Counted from the first letter of the stretch, positions 9,085 to 17,324 are shown. The stretch is DNA of 22,375 nucleotides from a virus (IMGVR_UViG_3300045135_000141:1-22375); one strand, 5' to 3'. The notes: a model not told the origin generated them from the sequence alone. Made by a program: numbers and translations.

Positions 9085-9530
9085 TGGGCGGTCTACCTCT
9101 AGAACTCGTAACAATGCTAGGCTCCACCGTACTTGGTGGGGTCATGTCCATATGGGGTCAAAGCATTAAAGCTAAAGAAGCACAACAGAAGATGCTCATG
9201 GAGCGTGCTAACTTTAATATGCAGGCTGCTAACACTGCACGAGAGCACGGCAAGAACGACAAGCATTTTGCTTGGACACGACGCCTCATTGCTTTATCTT
9301 CAGTTTTTGCTATTATAGTATTGCCAAAGCTAGTAGCAGTATGGTATCCTGAAGTAAGCGTTATCGTAGGATACTCAGAAGTACAGGTTAGGTTCCTAGA
9401 CTTCTTGTTTGGTAATGGCCCTGAAGTAGTAAAATGGAAAACTGCACAAGGTTTCGTTATAACCCCGTTAGATACACATATAGTTTCAGCAATCGTAGGT
9501 TTGTACTTCGGTGCAGGCTTCACAAAGTAA
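9084..9530 (+). CDS. Three-helix membrane protein, candidate holin
   Basis: A 148-residue protein whose ATG overlaps the stop codon of the lysin gene (TAATG at 9082-9086). Hydrophobic segments lie at about residues 5-24, 67-88 and 129-145. A charged, Gln/Ala-rich helical stretch (about 27-66) separates the first two. Close coupling to the GH19 lysin and the three-helix layout fit a class I-like holin that would release the lysin to the periplasm. The loop of about 40 residues between helices one and two, and the WTRRLIALSSVFAIIVLPKL segment, are not typical of holins I know. It could instead be a membrane-targeting virion protein. The function is inferred from topology and neighbours. Confidence 0.55.
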   Translation: MGGLPLELVTMLGSTVLGGVMSIWGQSIKAKEAQQKMLMERANFNMQAANTAREHGKNDKHFAWTRRLIALSSVFAIIVLPKLVAVWYPEVSVIVGYSEVQVRFLDFLFGNGPEVVKWKTAQGFVITPLDTHIVSAIVGLYFGAGFTK

Positions 9531-9540
9531 GGTAAGTATT

Positions 9541-10116
9541 ATGCCAAGTCAATTCTCTGTGCCCATTCCAGGGCAGTCTCTCACAGACACACCTAAGAAT
9601 GCACGATGGGAACGTCCACCTGAGATGGTTGATCCTGTCAAGATCGTAGAATACTATGTTAAGATGCTTGCAGATGAAGAGCTTCTACAGGATATCGGTA
9701 TTGTGTTTGAACTGGGTGGAGACATTAAGTCTTTCACAGAGGCGTTCATGCTTCTTGGTGTTGCTAATGGTTTGCATACAGTTGAAGCAGGCATGGTTGC
9801 AGCCCCCGTAGTAGGTACTCTAATCAAGCTTGCCATGGAAGACATGGGTATAGAGGCACGTGAAACTAACGTAGACTACGAGAAGCTCTCTACTGAGCGG
9901 GAGAATGAACGTATCAAACTTCTTATTATGGCTGCTATTGAAGAGGACGCTAAGAATGATGGAGAGTCTTCTGGCGTACTAGAGCAAATCACAGCGGAGA
10001 TGGGTACTGAAGAAGAGCCACAAGAGACAGAGGCTCCTGCTGAAGAGCCTGAAATGAATGAAGAAACAAGCCCAGCGCCACAGGGTATGGGTCTTATGGC
10101 GAAAGGTAATATGTAA
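9541..10116 (+). CDS. Acidic phage protein of unknown function (191 aa), virion-associated by context
   Basis: The start was chosen at the ATG at 9541, with TAAGG upstream. An earlier in-frame ATG at 9511 lies inside the previous gene. The N-terminus has a P-I-P-G-Q-S-L-T motif (residues 8-15) and a W-E-R-P-P motif (22-26), a pairing I recall from uncharacterised proteins of marine phages. The middle (about 35-110) is helical and moderately hydrophobic (AFMLLGVANGLHTVEAGMVA) without a clear membrane span. The last 60 residues are Glu/Pro-rich and probably disordered. The next gene starts within its stop codon (TAATG at 10114-10118). The position between a holin candidate and two internal-virion-type genes suggests a virion or assembly role, but no function can be named. 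Confidence 0.6.
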   Translation: MPSQFSVPIPGQSLTDTPKNARWERPPEMVDPVKIVEYYVKMLADEELLQDIGIVFELGGDIKSFTEAFMLLGVANGLHTVEAGMVAAPVVGTLIKLAMEDMGIEARETNVDYEKLSTERENERIKLLIMAAIEEDAKNDGESSGVLEQITAEMGTEEEPQETEAPAEEPEMNEETSPAPQGMGLMAKGNM

Positions 10117-12134
10117 TGTCTGATGCTTTTATGGCTTTTGCAACAGGGTTTCTGGATCGTACTTCAGAGATCATTGATAAGGCAAGAGAGAAAGAAGAAG
10201 AATACCGTGATAAACTAACGCAGGAAGCTGATAAAGCTAAACCTAAGATCGGTAGAATAAGAGAGATTGTAGGTCAAGCTCGTGGTTTAGCTGCTCAAGC
10301 TAAGCAGCTTGGTGCAACGCCTGATATGATTGAGGCTGCAGTTGCTTCTGGTCCTAATGGTCTAGTTACTCTTACTACGGACCTTACCAAGATTAAGAGG
10401 AACATGGGTAGTCGTTGGGATCCTGAAGTAGTAAAGAACTATGCAGAGATGCCTGAAGGCTTTAAGGGTAGCGGCAGACCTATTGATGAAATAATCAATG
10501 AAACCTATGGGTTTAAGGTAAGTGGTGTAGGTTCTACTGCAGCACCAGAGCGTAATTGGTTACAGCGGTTGGGTGGCAAAGGTTATAAGGCTGCAATACG
10601 TGCTGAGCTTGATAAAGATGTCTATCATGATGGTTACACCATTACGGACTTGGCAGAGCTTGCAAACCAAGAAGAATATAAGAGCTTGATGCCTGGCACC
10701 TTCATGACCATTGCCTCACCTAAGTTCTTTGACCCTGATGATGTAAAAACTGAGCGTAGCGCTTTTGATGACATACGAACTGATGCGGTACTTCAAGCTA
10801 AAAATAGTGATGCTTATGTAGCCTTAGAAAACGACATTACTACGGCAAAGGGTAGGAAGGATATCTCCCCGCAAGAGAAACCAGAGCATATTGCTTATAT
10901 TAAAAGTCTAGAAGCTCGACAGGCTGCTTTGTTAAGAGATAGCTATAAACCCATGTTAGAGGCTTATATCAGAGGTCGTGTAAAAGACTACACTGGCGGT
11001 GGTTATCTAGAATCAATGGGTGACATTATTGATCTATATCTAGGTGAAGGTGCTACTGCTGCTCTTATAGGTGAGCCTGAAAAGGACGAGACAAAAGAGG
11101 CTACTGGTACTGACGCTAAAGAGCAAACAGATACTGAAATCAAAACAGAGGAACTAGATCCTACAATAACGACTCTAATACAAGATGCAGGTGGCGAAGC
11201 TGAGACTACAGAAGATGGTAATCTCCGTATTAAACACCCAGCTATAGCAACAATTACAGGTGGGGTTGTAGATGAAGTAGAGGCTGTTTATCAAGATGGT
11301 AAGATTGTAAGCTATAAGGTTATGGTAGATGGCAAAGTTGCCTACCTTGATGCTCCAGAAGATGTACAAATGGTTACAAAAACTATACGTAGTATTAGGG
11401 CTGAAGAGGGTTCAGGTAGATCTATAACTCAGGCAGGTGTAGACCTTACTACATTGTCTTCAGAAGATCTTCAAAAGCTATATGAGGCTGACCTTCTAAG
11501 TACAGACGATTTGAAAGCTATAAGAAATACAGCAGGGGGAGATAAAAAGCTTAGAGCAGCAGGGTTGCCAGAAAGCCCTCTAGGGTCTTTGTTCTCAGAT
11601 GTACCTAAAGAAGATACAGTACGTAGAATTGAGAACAACCTAACTGTAAAGTATAACGTAGATCCAGAGGCGTGGTATGTTATCTATGTTCCTCAATATA
11701 TGGGTGAACGTAAGATTAAAGGCTCTGATCTGGCTACTATCCCAGACTCTAAGCTTACGAGTAAACGTGATGAGATTGTAGTGCGTGAACTTGAGCCAGG
11801 CGAAAAGCCGCCTAGAAAAACTGCAAGCCTTAACAAGGTACAGAGAATGCTAAGGTACGATGCATCTAAGCCACAGAAAGAAGCTGATGAGATTGTTACA
11901 AAAGAAGAAGACGTAACTCCTACACAGTCGTTCTTTGATAAGCATTCTGAAGAAGTCCTTAAAGCCTTAGAAGAAATAGGTTATACAAAAGCAGACACAG
12001 AAATGGATATTGCTGCAGAGCTACAGGACTGGTATGAAGAAAACAAAAACAAACCAGGTATCATACCATTACCTGAAGATGAAGATCTAACTGAGCTAGT
12101 TAAAACAATCAAATCTATGCTGAAAGAAGAGTAA
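10116..12134 (+). CDS. Large hydrophilic internal virion-type protein (672 aa)
   Basis: Function not recognised. The ATG overlaps the preceding stop. The first 90 residues are helical and Lys/Glu/Ala-rich (REKEEEYRDKLTQEADKAKP, residues 25-44). Residues about 190-330 hold further charged helices. A beta-type stretch around 360-410 contains paired V-D-G-K and D-G-K-I turns. The rest, to the C-terminus, is acidic and helical. No signal peptide, membrane helix, Walker motif or nuclease motif is visible. It lies immediately upstream of the 1202-aa protein, with three bases between stop and start. Size and place correspond to the T7 gp15-type ejection protein, which forms a tube across the periplasm. 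The assignment is by synteny only. Confidence 0.55.
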   Translation: MSDAFMAFATGFLDRTSEIIDKAREKEEEYRDKLTQEADKAKPKIGRIREIVGQARGLAAQAKQLGATPDMIEAAVASGPNGLVTLTTDLTKIKRNMGSRWDPEVVKNYAEMPEGFKGSGRPIDEIINETYGFKVSGVGSTAAPERNWLQRLGGKGYKAAIRAELDKDVYHDGYTITDLAELANQEEYKSLMPGTFMTIASPKFFDPDDVKTERSAFDDIRTDAVLQAKNSDAYVALENDITTAKGRKDISPQEKPEHIAYIKSLEARQAALLRDSYKPMLEAYIRGRVKDYTGGGYLESMGDIIDLYLGEGATAALIGEPEKDETKEATGTDAKEQTDTEIKTEELDPTITTLIQDAGGEAETTEDGNLRIKHPAIATITGGVVDEVEAVYQDGKIVSYKVMVDGKVAYLDAPEDVQMVTKTIRSIRAEEGSGRSITQAGVDLTTLSSEDLQKLYEADLLSTDDLKAIRNTAGGDKKLRAAGLPESPLGSLFSDVPKEDTVRRIENNLTVKYNVDPEAWYVIYVPQYMGERKIKGSDLATIPDSKLTSKRDEIVVRELEPGEKPPRKTASLNKVQRMLRYDASKPQKEADEIVTKEEDVTPTQSFFDKHSEEVLKALEEIGYTKADTEMDIAAELQDWYEENKNKPGIIPLPEDEDLTELVKTIKSMLKEE

Positions 12135-12137
12135 CCC

Positions 12138-15100
12138 ATGGCGAGATCTATTACACTTAGAGAGCTTCGAGGTGAAGTTGAGGAAGATCAACAAGAAGAC
12201 AATAAGCAGATAGTACCCAACATGGGTGCTACCTTCTCTCAGACAGAAGAGGTTCTTGATACAACTAAAGATAAGCCTAGGTCTATCTCCCTTAAAGAGT
12301 TACGGGGTGAGGTTGAAGAAGATGAGGAAACCCCTCTCTTTGAAGATGCCACTACTCTACGCAAGAAAGACCTTAAAGTAGGTAGTAACGCTGATGATAT
12401 TCGTAACTACATGGTTGATCGCTTTGGTGTTGACTACAATACAGCAGGCGGTAAGAGCAATGATGAGGTTGTAGAAGACTTTGTAGATCACATGCGTTAC
12501 GTCAACGGTAACGTAGTATCTGTAGCAGGTGAAGCTCGTTACATGACTAATGCAGACGAAGCTAAGCGTGCTAGGGCTGATAAAGCTTTTACTTTGTATG
12601 ATCGTATGGGTAACGTGTTTATCAACGATGGCTTTACAGGTGCTGTGGATGGTATCCTTGACTACATGGGTGCGACTTTAACAGATCCATCTACCTACAT
12701 AGGTGTATTGACTGGTGGTATAGGTAAGGCTTCAGGTGTTGGCCTTACTCAGGGTGCTAGAGCGGCAGTTAAAGAAATGGCACTTGCTGCTGGGCGTCGT
12801 GCTGCAGCTTCTGCTCCTACTAAAGAAGCAGCTAAGACTGCAGGTGAGGCTGCGGCTAAACGTGCTGCTGAACGCTTTGCTGCTGCTAGTGTTAGCTCAG
12901 CAGAGTCTAAGGCTGTTCGTGCTGCGGCTGCTCGTATGGAACGTGAAATCTTTATGCGTGAGGCTAAGAAGAAAGCTCAGCGTGACGCACTTAATGCTGC
13001 AGCCTCTGCAGACGCTAAGAAGATTCTACTTGCTACAACAGCTTTGGACTCTACGTTTGCTGTGATGCACGATGTAACACTACAGAATACTATGTTGACT
13101 GCTGGCTCTCAGGAGCAATACAGTTTGTTACAGACAGGGTTTAGCTCCTTGTTAGGCGGTGTGGGCGGTTTAGCACAGCTAGGCTTTGGTAAGTTTAAGG
13201 GTTCTTCTGGTCTTAGTGAAACAGACATCAAACTAAAGTTTGGTGCCCAGCGCAATGAAGCAATGCGTAAAGTAAACGAAGCCGTAGAAAACATTAAGAA
13301 GAAAAGAGAACGTGTTCCTGTTGAGACATCAGACGATATAGCTAAAGAGGCAGCTAAGATTATCCGTGATGAAGCCGATCTCTGGAAAGCTAAGGTAGCA
13401 CGTGGTAAGGATCAGTTTGATGATGTCCCTACTTCTGTAGACTTCCTTAAAAGTGTGATGGTAGGAGAAGACAACAAAGGCGGCCTTGTTAAACTGTACA
13501 AAGACAATGGTGTACCCCTGCCAAAAGGAACTATTGTATCTGATGTTATGACTTCTCTTGTGCAGAAACTACCACAAGAACAGCTAGACGTTATCAATAA
13601 ACAACTAAAGCCTATGGGTATTAACTTAGGTGAGACAACGCAGGTAGCTACAAGTCTAGGTGATCTTCTTGCTGTAGAGATTAGTAAGAGTGGCCAGGTC
13701 TTGAACGTCATGTCTCAAGTACGTAAGTCTATTGATGCTGCTGTACTTTATGGAGACTCTGTTGTTAACAAACAGGTTGAGGTTATTGATGCCGTAGAAG
13801 AGGAAGCTGCTAAACTTACAAAGTCTAAGCTTGGTGAGTACGGTCAGAATATCTGGCGTCGTTTGCTTGTTTCATCTCCTGCTACTACTGCCGTTAACGT
13901 CATGGGCTTTGGTCAGTTCTATGTAGGTCAGTCTCTAGCTGATATCTTCTCTGGTACAGCAAGCACTCTGTACGGCATTGCTCGTGGTGGTAATGCTACC
14001 AAAGAAGGACGTGAGGCTCTTCGTGTAGGACGTGTTTATCGTCAGATCCAAGCACAGAAGATGCGTAACCTCCTAGATCCATATACTACACATGATGCTT
14101 ATATGTCTTTCTTGCAAGAGAACAAAGACGTAAGTAAGATCTTGTTTGAAAGCTTTAGTGGTGGTATTCAACGTAGTGGTAAACGCTTTGGTATTGACCC
14201 TGATGCTAAGTGGTTCCAGACAACAGAGATGGTTGTTGATGGCGCTAACCGTTTGACTGGTGTTAAGATCCAGGATACCTTCACTAAGTCCCAGATGTTC
14301 ATGACAGAGATGGACAAGTGGCTACGTCTTAACAAAGATCGTACACTAGAGGATGTCTTGAAGAAGGGTGACTTTGATGTAATTGACAATGATGTCATTG
14401 GCTCGGCTCTAGATACAACACTAAAGTCTGTATTCTCTAAGGACTACACAACAGACGATCAACTCCTAGCTAACGCAGCGAGGCAGGTTGAGAAGTTCTC
14501 TAACATCCCTGTAGTCGGTACAATCCTACCCTTTGGTCGCTTCTTCAACAACACTATTGCTACGGCATACCAGTGGTCTGTTGGTGGTGGTGTGCAGATG
14601 GCAGGTGCTATGTATAACCGTGCTATCAAGGGTGCTCCTATTCCTAAGACTGCTAACGAAGCATTTGCTCGTAGCTTGGTAGGTATTACAGCTTATCGTC
14701 TTGCTATGGAGTACGATGAAGGGCGTCGTGAGCAAGGTCTAGGAACCTTTGAAGTAGATGCAGGTGGTGGTAACATTCTGGATGCTAAGAACATGTTTCC
14801 TTTCTCTCTCTGGTTGGCTGTAGGACGTGCAGGTAACTTGAGCCGTAATGGTGAGATGGTACCTAGAGAGCTTATTGAGGATGTTGCTGCGCAGCTTGCT
14901 ATCGGTCAGTTTGCTAGTGACATTGAGTTTGGTAATGACTTGTACAATGTCTTTGATACACTGTTAAACAGTGATGAAGGTGCTCGTCAGATGACATTTG
15001 ATGCATTCTACAAGCAGGGCGGTAACATTCTTGCAGGCTTCACTCGTCCTCTAGATGCTGTTAACCGTATGGTAGGTCTAATCAATAACTCAGATGCTGC

Positions 15101-15746
15101 ACGAGATCAACGTCAACAGACTGGTATTGGTGTAGGCGTTATGGGTGCAACTAAATACGTAGACAATCTAATTGAAATCTTCACAGATAAACTTGATAAT
15201 GTTACAGGTGAAGAGCTACGAGTTGCTACTCGTGAGGGTTCACTACGAGACGTTAACCCTATCCTACGTATTATGGGTATTAAGACTATGCCAGCACGTA
15301 CAGCTACAGAGAAAGCCTATAGCATGGCAGAGATGCACTCTTGGCAGGCTAATGAACGTAGCCAGATCCCTGCATATGATAAGATCTTTAATACCCTAAT
15401 TGCACCTGAGTTTGAGAAGCGCTTTCTAGCTTTGGTAGACTCTAAAGAGTTTAGGGAAGCTCCTGTAGCTCGACGTCGTAACCAGCTAACAAAGTGGAAG
15501 AACCAAATTACAGGTGAGATGCGTGCCTACCTTTCTGAATCTAAGGAAGGAGGCTTATACGCTGCACAGCGCAAGGCCACTACGGTTGGTAATAAGAACG
15601 TAAGACACGAAGCATTGAAGCATATGCGTGAGCATTACGGGTACTCTGGTTCTGGTCCACGAGAGATGAACTGGGAAGAGGTTCAACTATTCATAGAACT
15701 AGCTGAGTACTACGAAGCCCTTAATGCACCAGGTAAAGCAATGTAA
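12138..15746 (+). CDS. Giant internal virion / ejection-type protein (1202 aa, gp16-like by position)
   Basis: The last gene of the plus-strand block, closed by the hairpin seven bases after its stop. The N-terminus carries the same 15-residue motif twice: R-S-I-[TS]-L-[RK]-E-L-R-G-E-V-E-E-D at residues 3-17 and 48-62. Glycine-rich, weakly hydrophobic segments appear at about 160-200, 330-355 and 577-605, and a strongly Ala/Lys/Arg-rich helical block at about 205-305. The rest is helical. No lytic transglycosylase or lysozyme motif was found, unlike T7 gp16, whose N-terminus is a transglycosylase. In this phage a separate GH19 gene could supply that activity. The size, position and small hydrophobic patches fit a protein ejected into the host envelope with the DNA. 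That role is inferred. Confidence 0.6.
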   Translation: MARSITLRELRGEVEEDQQEDNKQIVPNMGATFSQTEEVLDTTKDKPRSISLKELRGEVEEDEETPLFEDATTLRKKDLKVGSNADDIRNYMVDRFGVDYNTAGGKSNDEVVEDFVDHMRYVNGNVVSVAGEARYMTNADEAKRARADKAFTLYDRMGNVFINDGFTGAVDGILDYMGATLTDPSTYIGVLTGGIGKASGVGLTQGARAAVKEMALAAGRRAAASAPTKEAAKTAGEAAAKRAAERFAAASVSSAESKAVRAAAARMEREIFMREAKKKAQRDALNAAASADAKKILLATTALDSTFAVMHDVTLQNTMLTAGSQEQYSLLQTGFSSLLGGVGGLAQLGFGKFKGSSGLSETDIKLKFGAQRNEAMRKVNEAVENIKKKRERVPVETSDDIAKEAAKIIRDEADLWKAKVARGKDQFDDVPTSVDFLKSVMVGEDNKGGLVKLYKDNGVPLPKGTIVSDVMTSLVQKLPQEQLDVINKQLKPMGINLGETTQVATSLGDLLAVEISKSGQVLNVMSQVRKSIDAAVLYGDSVVNKQVEVIDAVEEEAAKLTKSKLGEYGQNIWRRLLVSSPATTAVNVMGFGQFYVGQSLADIFSGTASTLYGIARGGNATKEGREALRVGRVYRQIQAQKMRNLLDPYTTHDAYMSFLQENKDVSKILFESFSGGIQRSGKRFGIDPDAKWFQTTEMVVDGANRLTGVKIQDTFTKSQMFMTEMDKWLRLNKDRTLEDVLKKGDFDVIDNDVIGSALDTTLKSVFSKDYTTDDQLLANAARQVEKFSNIPVVGTILPFGRFFNNTIATAYQWSVGGGVQMAGAMYNRAIKGAPIPKTANEAFARSLVGITAYRLAMEYDEGRREQGLGTFEVDAGGGNILDAKNMFPFSLWLAVGRAGNLSRNGEMVPRELIEDVAAQLAIGQFASDIEFGNDLYNVFDTLLNSDEGARQMTFDAFYKQGGNILAGFTRPLDAVNRMVGLINNSDAARDQRQQTGIGVGVMGATKYVDNLIEIFTDKLDNVTGEELRVATREGSLRDVNPILRIMGIKTMPARTATEKAYSMAEMHSWQANERSQIPAYDKIFNTLIAPEFEKRFLALVDSKEFREAPVARRRNQLTKWKNQITGEMRAYLSESKEGGLYAAQRKATTVGNKNVRHEALKHMREHYGYSGSGPREMNWEEVQLFIELAEYYEALNAPGKAM

Positions 15747-15752
15747 AAGAAG

Positions 15753-15770
15753 AGGGGGCTTGCGCCCCCT
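15753..15770. terminator. Bidirectional hairpin terminator between convergent blocks
   Basis: A perfect 7-bp stem, AGGGGGC / GCCCCCT, with a TTGC loop. It sits six bases after the stop of the 1202-aa gene and nine bases before the stop of the last minus-strand gene. A short T-run follows on the plus strand (TTT) and the flank read on the minus strand is CTTCTTTTAC. Stem strength and the convergent setting support termination in both directions, although the U-tracts are short. Confidence 0.85.
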
Positions 15771-15779
15771 TTACTATAG

Positions 15780-15983
15780 TTATTTAGCACCGTACCTGCT
15801 TAAACAATGCTTGGCCCAGAGAGATGCTTCTGTCAAAGAATCCAAGGCCTTGTCTCGTTCTGCAGTATCGTGTAGATGACTCAACAGGAAAGCCTCTACT
15901 TGTGCTACACGATCTGCTAGCATGACATTAAAGGTCTGTTCCTTTTTCTGTATATGCATAGCAGCTTCATGTTCTATATCCAT
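15780..15983 (-). CDS. Small helical protein resembling the Acb2/Tad1 hairpin family (candidate anti-CBASS/anti-Thoeris)
   Basis: 67 residues, the last gene of the minus-strand block. AGGG lies eight bases before the ATG. Two helices are predicted by eye: about 10-36 and 41-64. The second carries R43-D-K-A-L47-x-x-L50-x-E52-A53-x-x-W56-A57-x(3)-L61-x-R63. This matches the RE.SLA.T.LEEA..WAN.A.AR pattern that I recall at the C-terminus of many phage proteins with the Acb2/Tad1 hairpin domain. Known members form oligomers that bind cyclic nucleotides or ADP-ribose-type signals made by CBASS or Thoeris and so silence these defences. The usual small, non-essential-looking neighbourhood at an operon end also fits. 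Only the motif is seen. Ligand binding is inferred, and the N-terminal helix is shorter than in several known members. Confidence 0.6.
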   Translation of the reverse strand: MDIEHEAAMHIQKKEQTFNVMLADRVAQVEAFLLSHLHDTAERDKALDSLTEASLWAKHCLSRYGAK

Positions 15984-16004
15984 AGGTTAACCCTATTGTT
16001 ATTG

Positions 16005-16184
16005 TTATTCTTTTGGTAAGTCTGACAGTGCTTTGATTGTACTAAACACTGCATCAAGGTTAGGACAGATGATCTTCATAGAAGCCCAATCGTCGTTTGC
16101 GTTACGTCCATTAGCACGTACAACAAAACCATTATCAGCAAACTCTACTGAACACTCATCTACTTCTTTAGTTAGCTTCATCAT
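16005..16184 (-). CDS. Small conserved-looking protein of unknown function (59 aa)
   Basis: A short gene between PhoH and the Acb2/Tad1-like gene. Its first ATG (16184-16182) overlaps the PhoH stop in an ATGA. GAAGGAAGGG lies just upstream as a strong ribosome site. A second ATG follows at once. The protein starts MMKLTKEVDECSVEF and looks like a small beta-beta-alpha fold: strands around VEFADNGFVVRANG (13-26), then an N-A-N-D-D-W-A-S-M-K segment (28-37) and an amphipathic helix to the end (LDAVFSTIKALSDLPKE). There are two cysteines (11 and 40). It is not recognised as a named family. The overlap, ribosome site and balanced composition make it a convincing gene. Confidence 0.7.
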   Translation of the reverse strand: MMKLTKEVDECSVEFADNGFVVRANGRNANDDWASMKIICPNLDAVFSTIKALSDLPKE

Positions 16185-16894
16185 AACCCTTCCTTCATAA
16201 AGACTTTAACCCACTCAGCACAGATGTCACTACGTACAATATCATCAATACCAAACTCCACCACAGGTACTGGCAGCATGTGTTTCTTAGCCAAGTGAAT
16301 AACTTTAGATAAGCCATCTGCTTCTTTAAGATCTGACTGCTGCACATCACCATTGAGCACAATCATACTACCTTCACCGACCCTTGTCAAGAGCATCTTT
16401 AACTCGTGTGTTGTAATGTTCTGTGTTTCATCTACAATGATGAAGGCATTATCAAAGCTACGCCCTCGCATAAGTGCAAGTGGTGCCATCTCAATGTTGC
16501 CATTCTTGATGCCTGTCTCTACTGTACCCTTACCTAAATGCTTAGTCAGTACATCCAACACAGGCAAAGCCCAAGGGTAAGTCTTCTCTTCCAGTGTACC
16601 TGGTAGAAAGCCTAGCTCCTTACCTACCGCTACGTGAGGCCGAGTGATGACGATCTTGTCTATCTCCTTTAGTGTGTATAGATCCGCAGCATACGTAGCT
16701 GTAACATATGTTTTACCTGTACCTGCAGGACCAAGGATAAACACTTGGTTAAACTCCTTTAGTGCACTAAGTAACTGTGCTTGCCTCTGAGTCTTGGGAA
16801 CAAGGCCAGAGGTTTTCTTGTTTTCAGCATTCTTGTAGTTTGTCTTACGTCGTGTACGTGTTTGTTTCTTAGGAGGTTCAAGACTGTCGTTCAT
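16181..16894 (-). CDS. phoH: PhoH-like P-loop ATPase
   Basis: 237 residues. A basic N-terminal tail (about 8-27) precedes a PhoH domain covering nearly the whole remainder. Walker A is GPAGTGKT at 55-62. The PhoH-typical ITRPHVAVGKELGFLPG follows at 83-99, Walker B FIIVDE at 151-156, and LNGDVQQSD at 190-198. PhoH proteins are cytoplasmic ATPases of uncertain role, with some evidence for nucleic-acid helicase activity. They are very common in marine phages, where a link to phosphate starvation is often suggested but not proved. The start overlaps the 3' end of the endonuclease VII-like gene by 17 bases, and its stop is shared with the next small gene. All key motifs are intact. Confidence 0.93.
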   Translation of the reverse strand: MNDSLEPPKKQTRTRRKTNYKNAENKKTSGLVPKTQRQAQLLSALKEFNQVFILGPAGTGKTYVTATYAADLYTLKEIDKIVITRPHVAVGKELGFLPGTLEEKTYPWALPVLDVLTKHLGKGTVETGIKNGNIEMAPLALMRGRSFDNAFIIVDETQNITTHELKMLLTRVGEGSMIVLNGDVQQSDLKEADGLSKVIHLAKKHMLPVPVVEFGIDDIVRSDICAEWVKVFMKEGL

Positions 16895-17324
16895 TGTGTT
16901 TCTCTAGATATGCTATAGCCATTTTCAAACCCTCAATGTTATCCCCTAGAGAGCCTATACCACTGTTGCAGGACTTACATATCCAACCTCTAAACTGGTA
17001 TGTTGTATGATCATGGTCTAGTAAAAGCTTACTGGGTTCTGTTATTTCTTTGCAGCACTCACACGCTGTTGGCTCTATTGGTTTATAGGTTGCAGTCTTT
17101 TTTGCGATATACTTGCCTTTATGGTATTTAGAGCTACAGCTTTTGCAGTATAAAGCACCACCTCTACCTGAGAGCTTTTCAATACCACTCTCTTGCTTAA
17201 ACACACGCTGTGCATAAGAGTAGAAACTGTCTAAAGGTAAATCTTCTTTACAGCATCTGCACTTGTAAAGGTTTGTATCTACAGTTGCATCTTCTTTATT
17301 AGTGTCAAACAAAGCTAGTTGCAT
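16878..17324 (-). CDS. Endonuclease VII-like HNH nuclease
   Basis: 148 residues. The C-terminal half is a classic recombination endonuclease VII fold: Cys pair at 88-91, L-D-H-D-H at 102-106, C116-x-x-C119 with N120, and a helix L-G-D-N-I-E-G-L. This matches the zinc site and the D/H...N active site of T4 gp49. The family cuts branched DNA (Holliday-type junctions) during packaging and repair. The N-terminal half has a second zinc-ribbon-like unit (C22-x-C24-C25 ... C60-x-x-C63) that lacks the DHDH motif and may bind DNA or stabilise the fold. It lies two bases downstream of glutaredoxin and overlaps the PhoH start. All predicted catalytic residues are present. Confidence 0.88.
   Translation of the reverse strand: MQLALFDTNKEDATVDTNLYKCRCCKEDLPLDSFYSYAQRVFKQESGIEKLSGRGGALYCKSCSSKYHKGKYIAKKTATYKPIEPTACECCKEITEPSKLLLDHDHTTYQFRGWICKSCNSGIGSLGDNIEGLKMAIAYLEKHNERQS

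Noticed and set aside
12736-13065. 109-codon plus-strand frame rich in Leu and Arg
   Set aside because: A frame-shifted reading of the Ala-rich stretch of the 1202-aa gene; extreme composition and no ribosome site.
16353-16580. Plus-strand frame opposite phoH
   Set aside because: Fully antisense to a gene with intact Walker motifs; no independent support.
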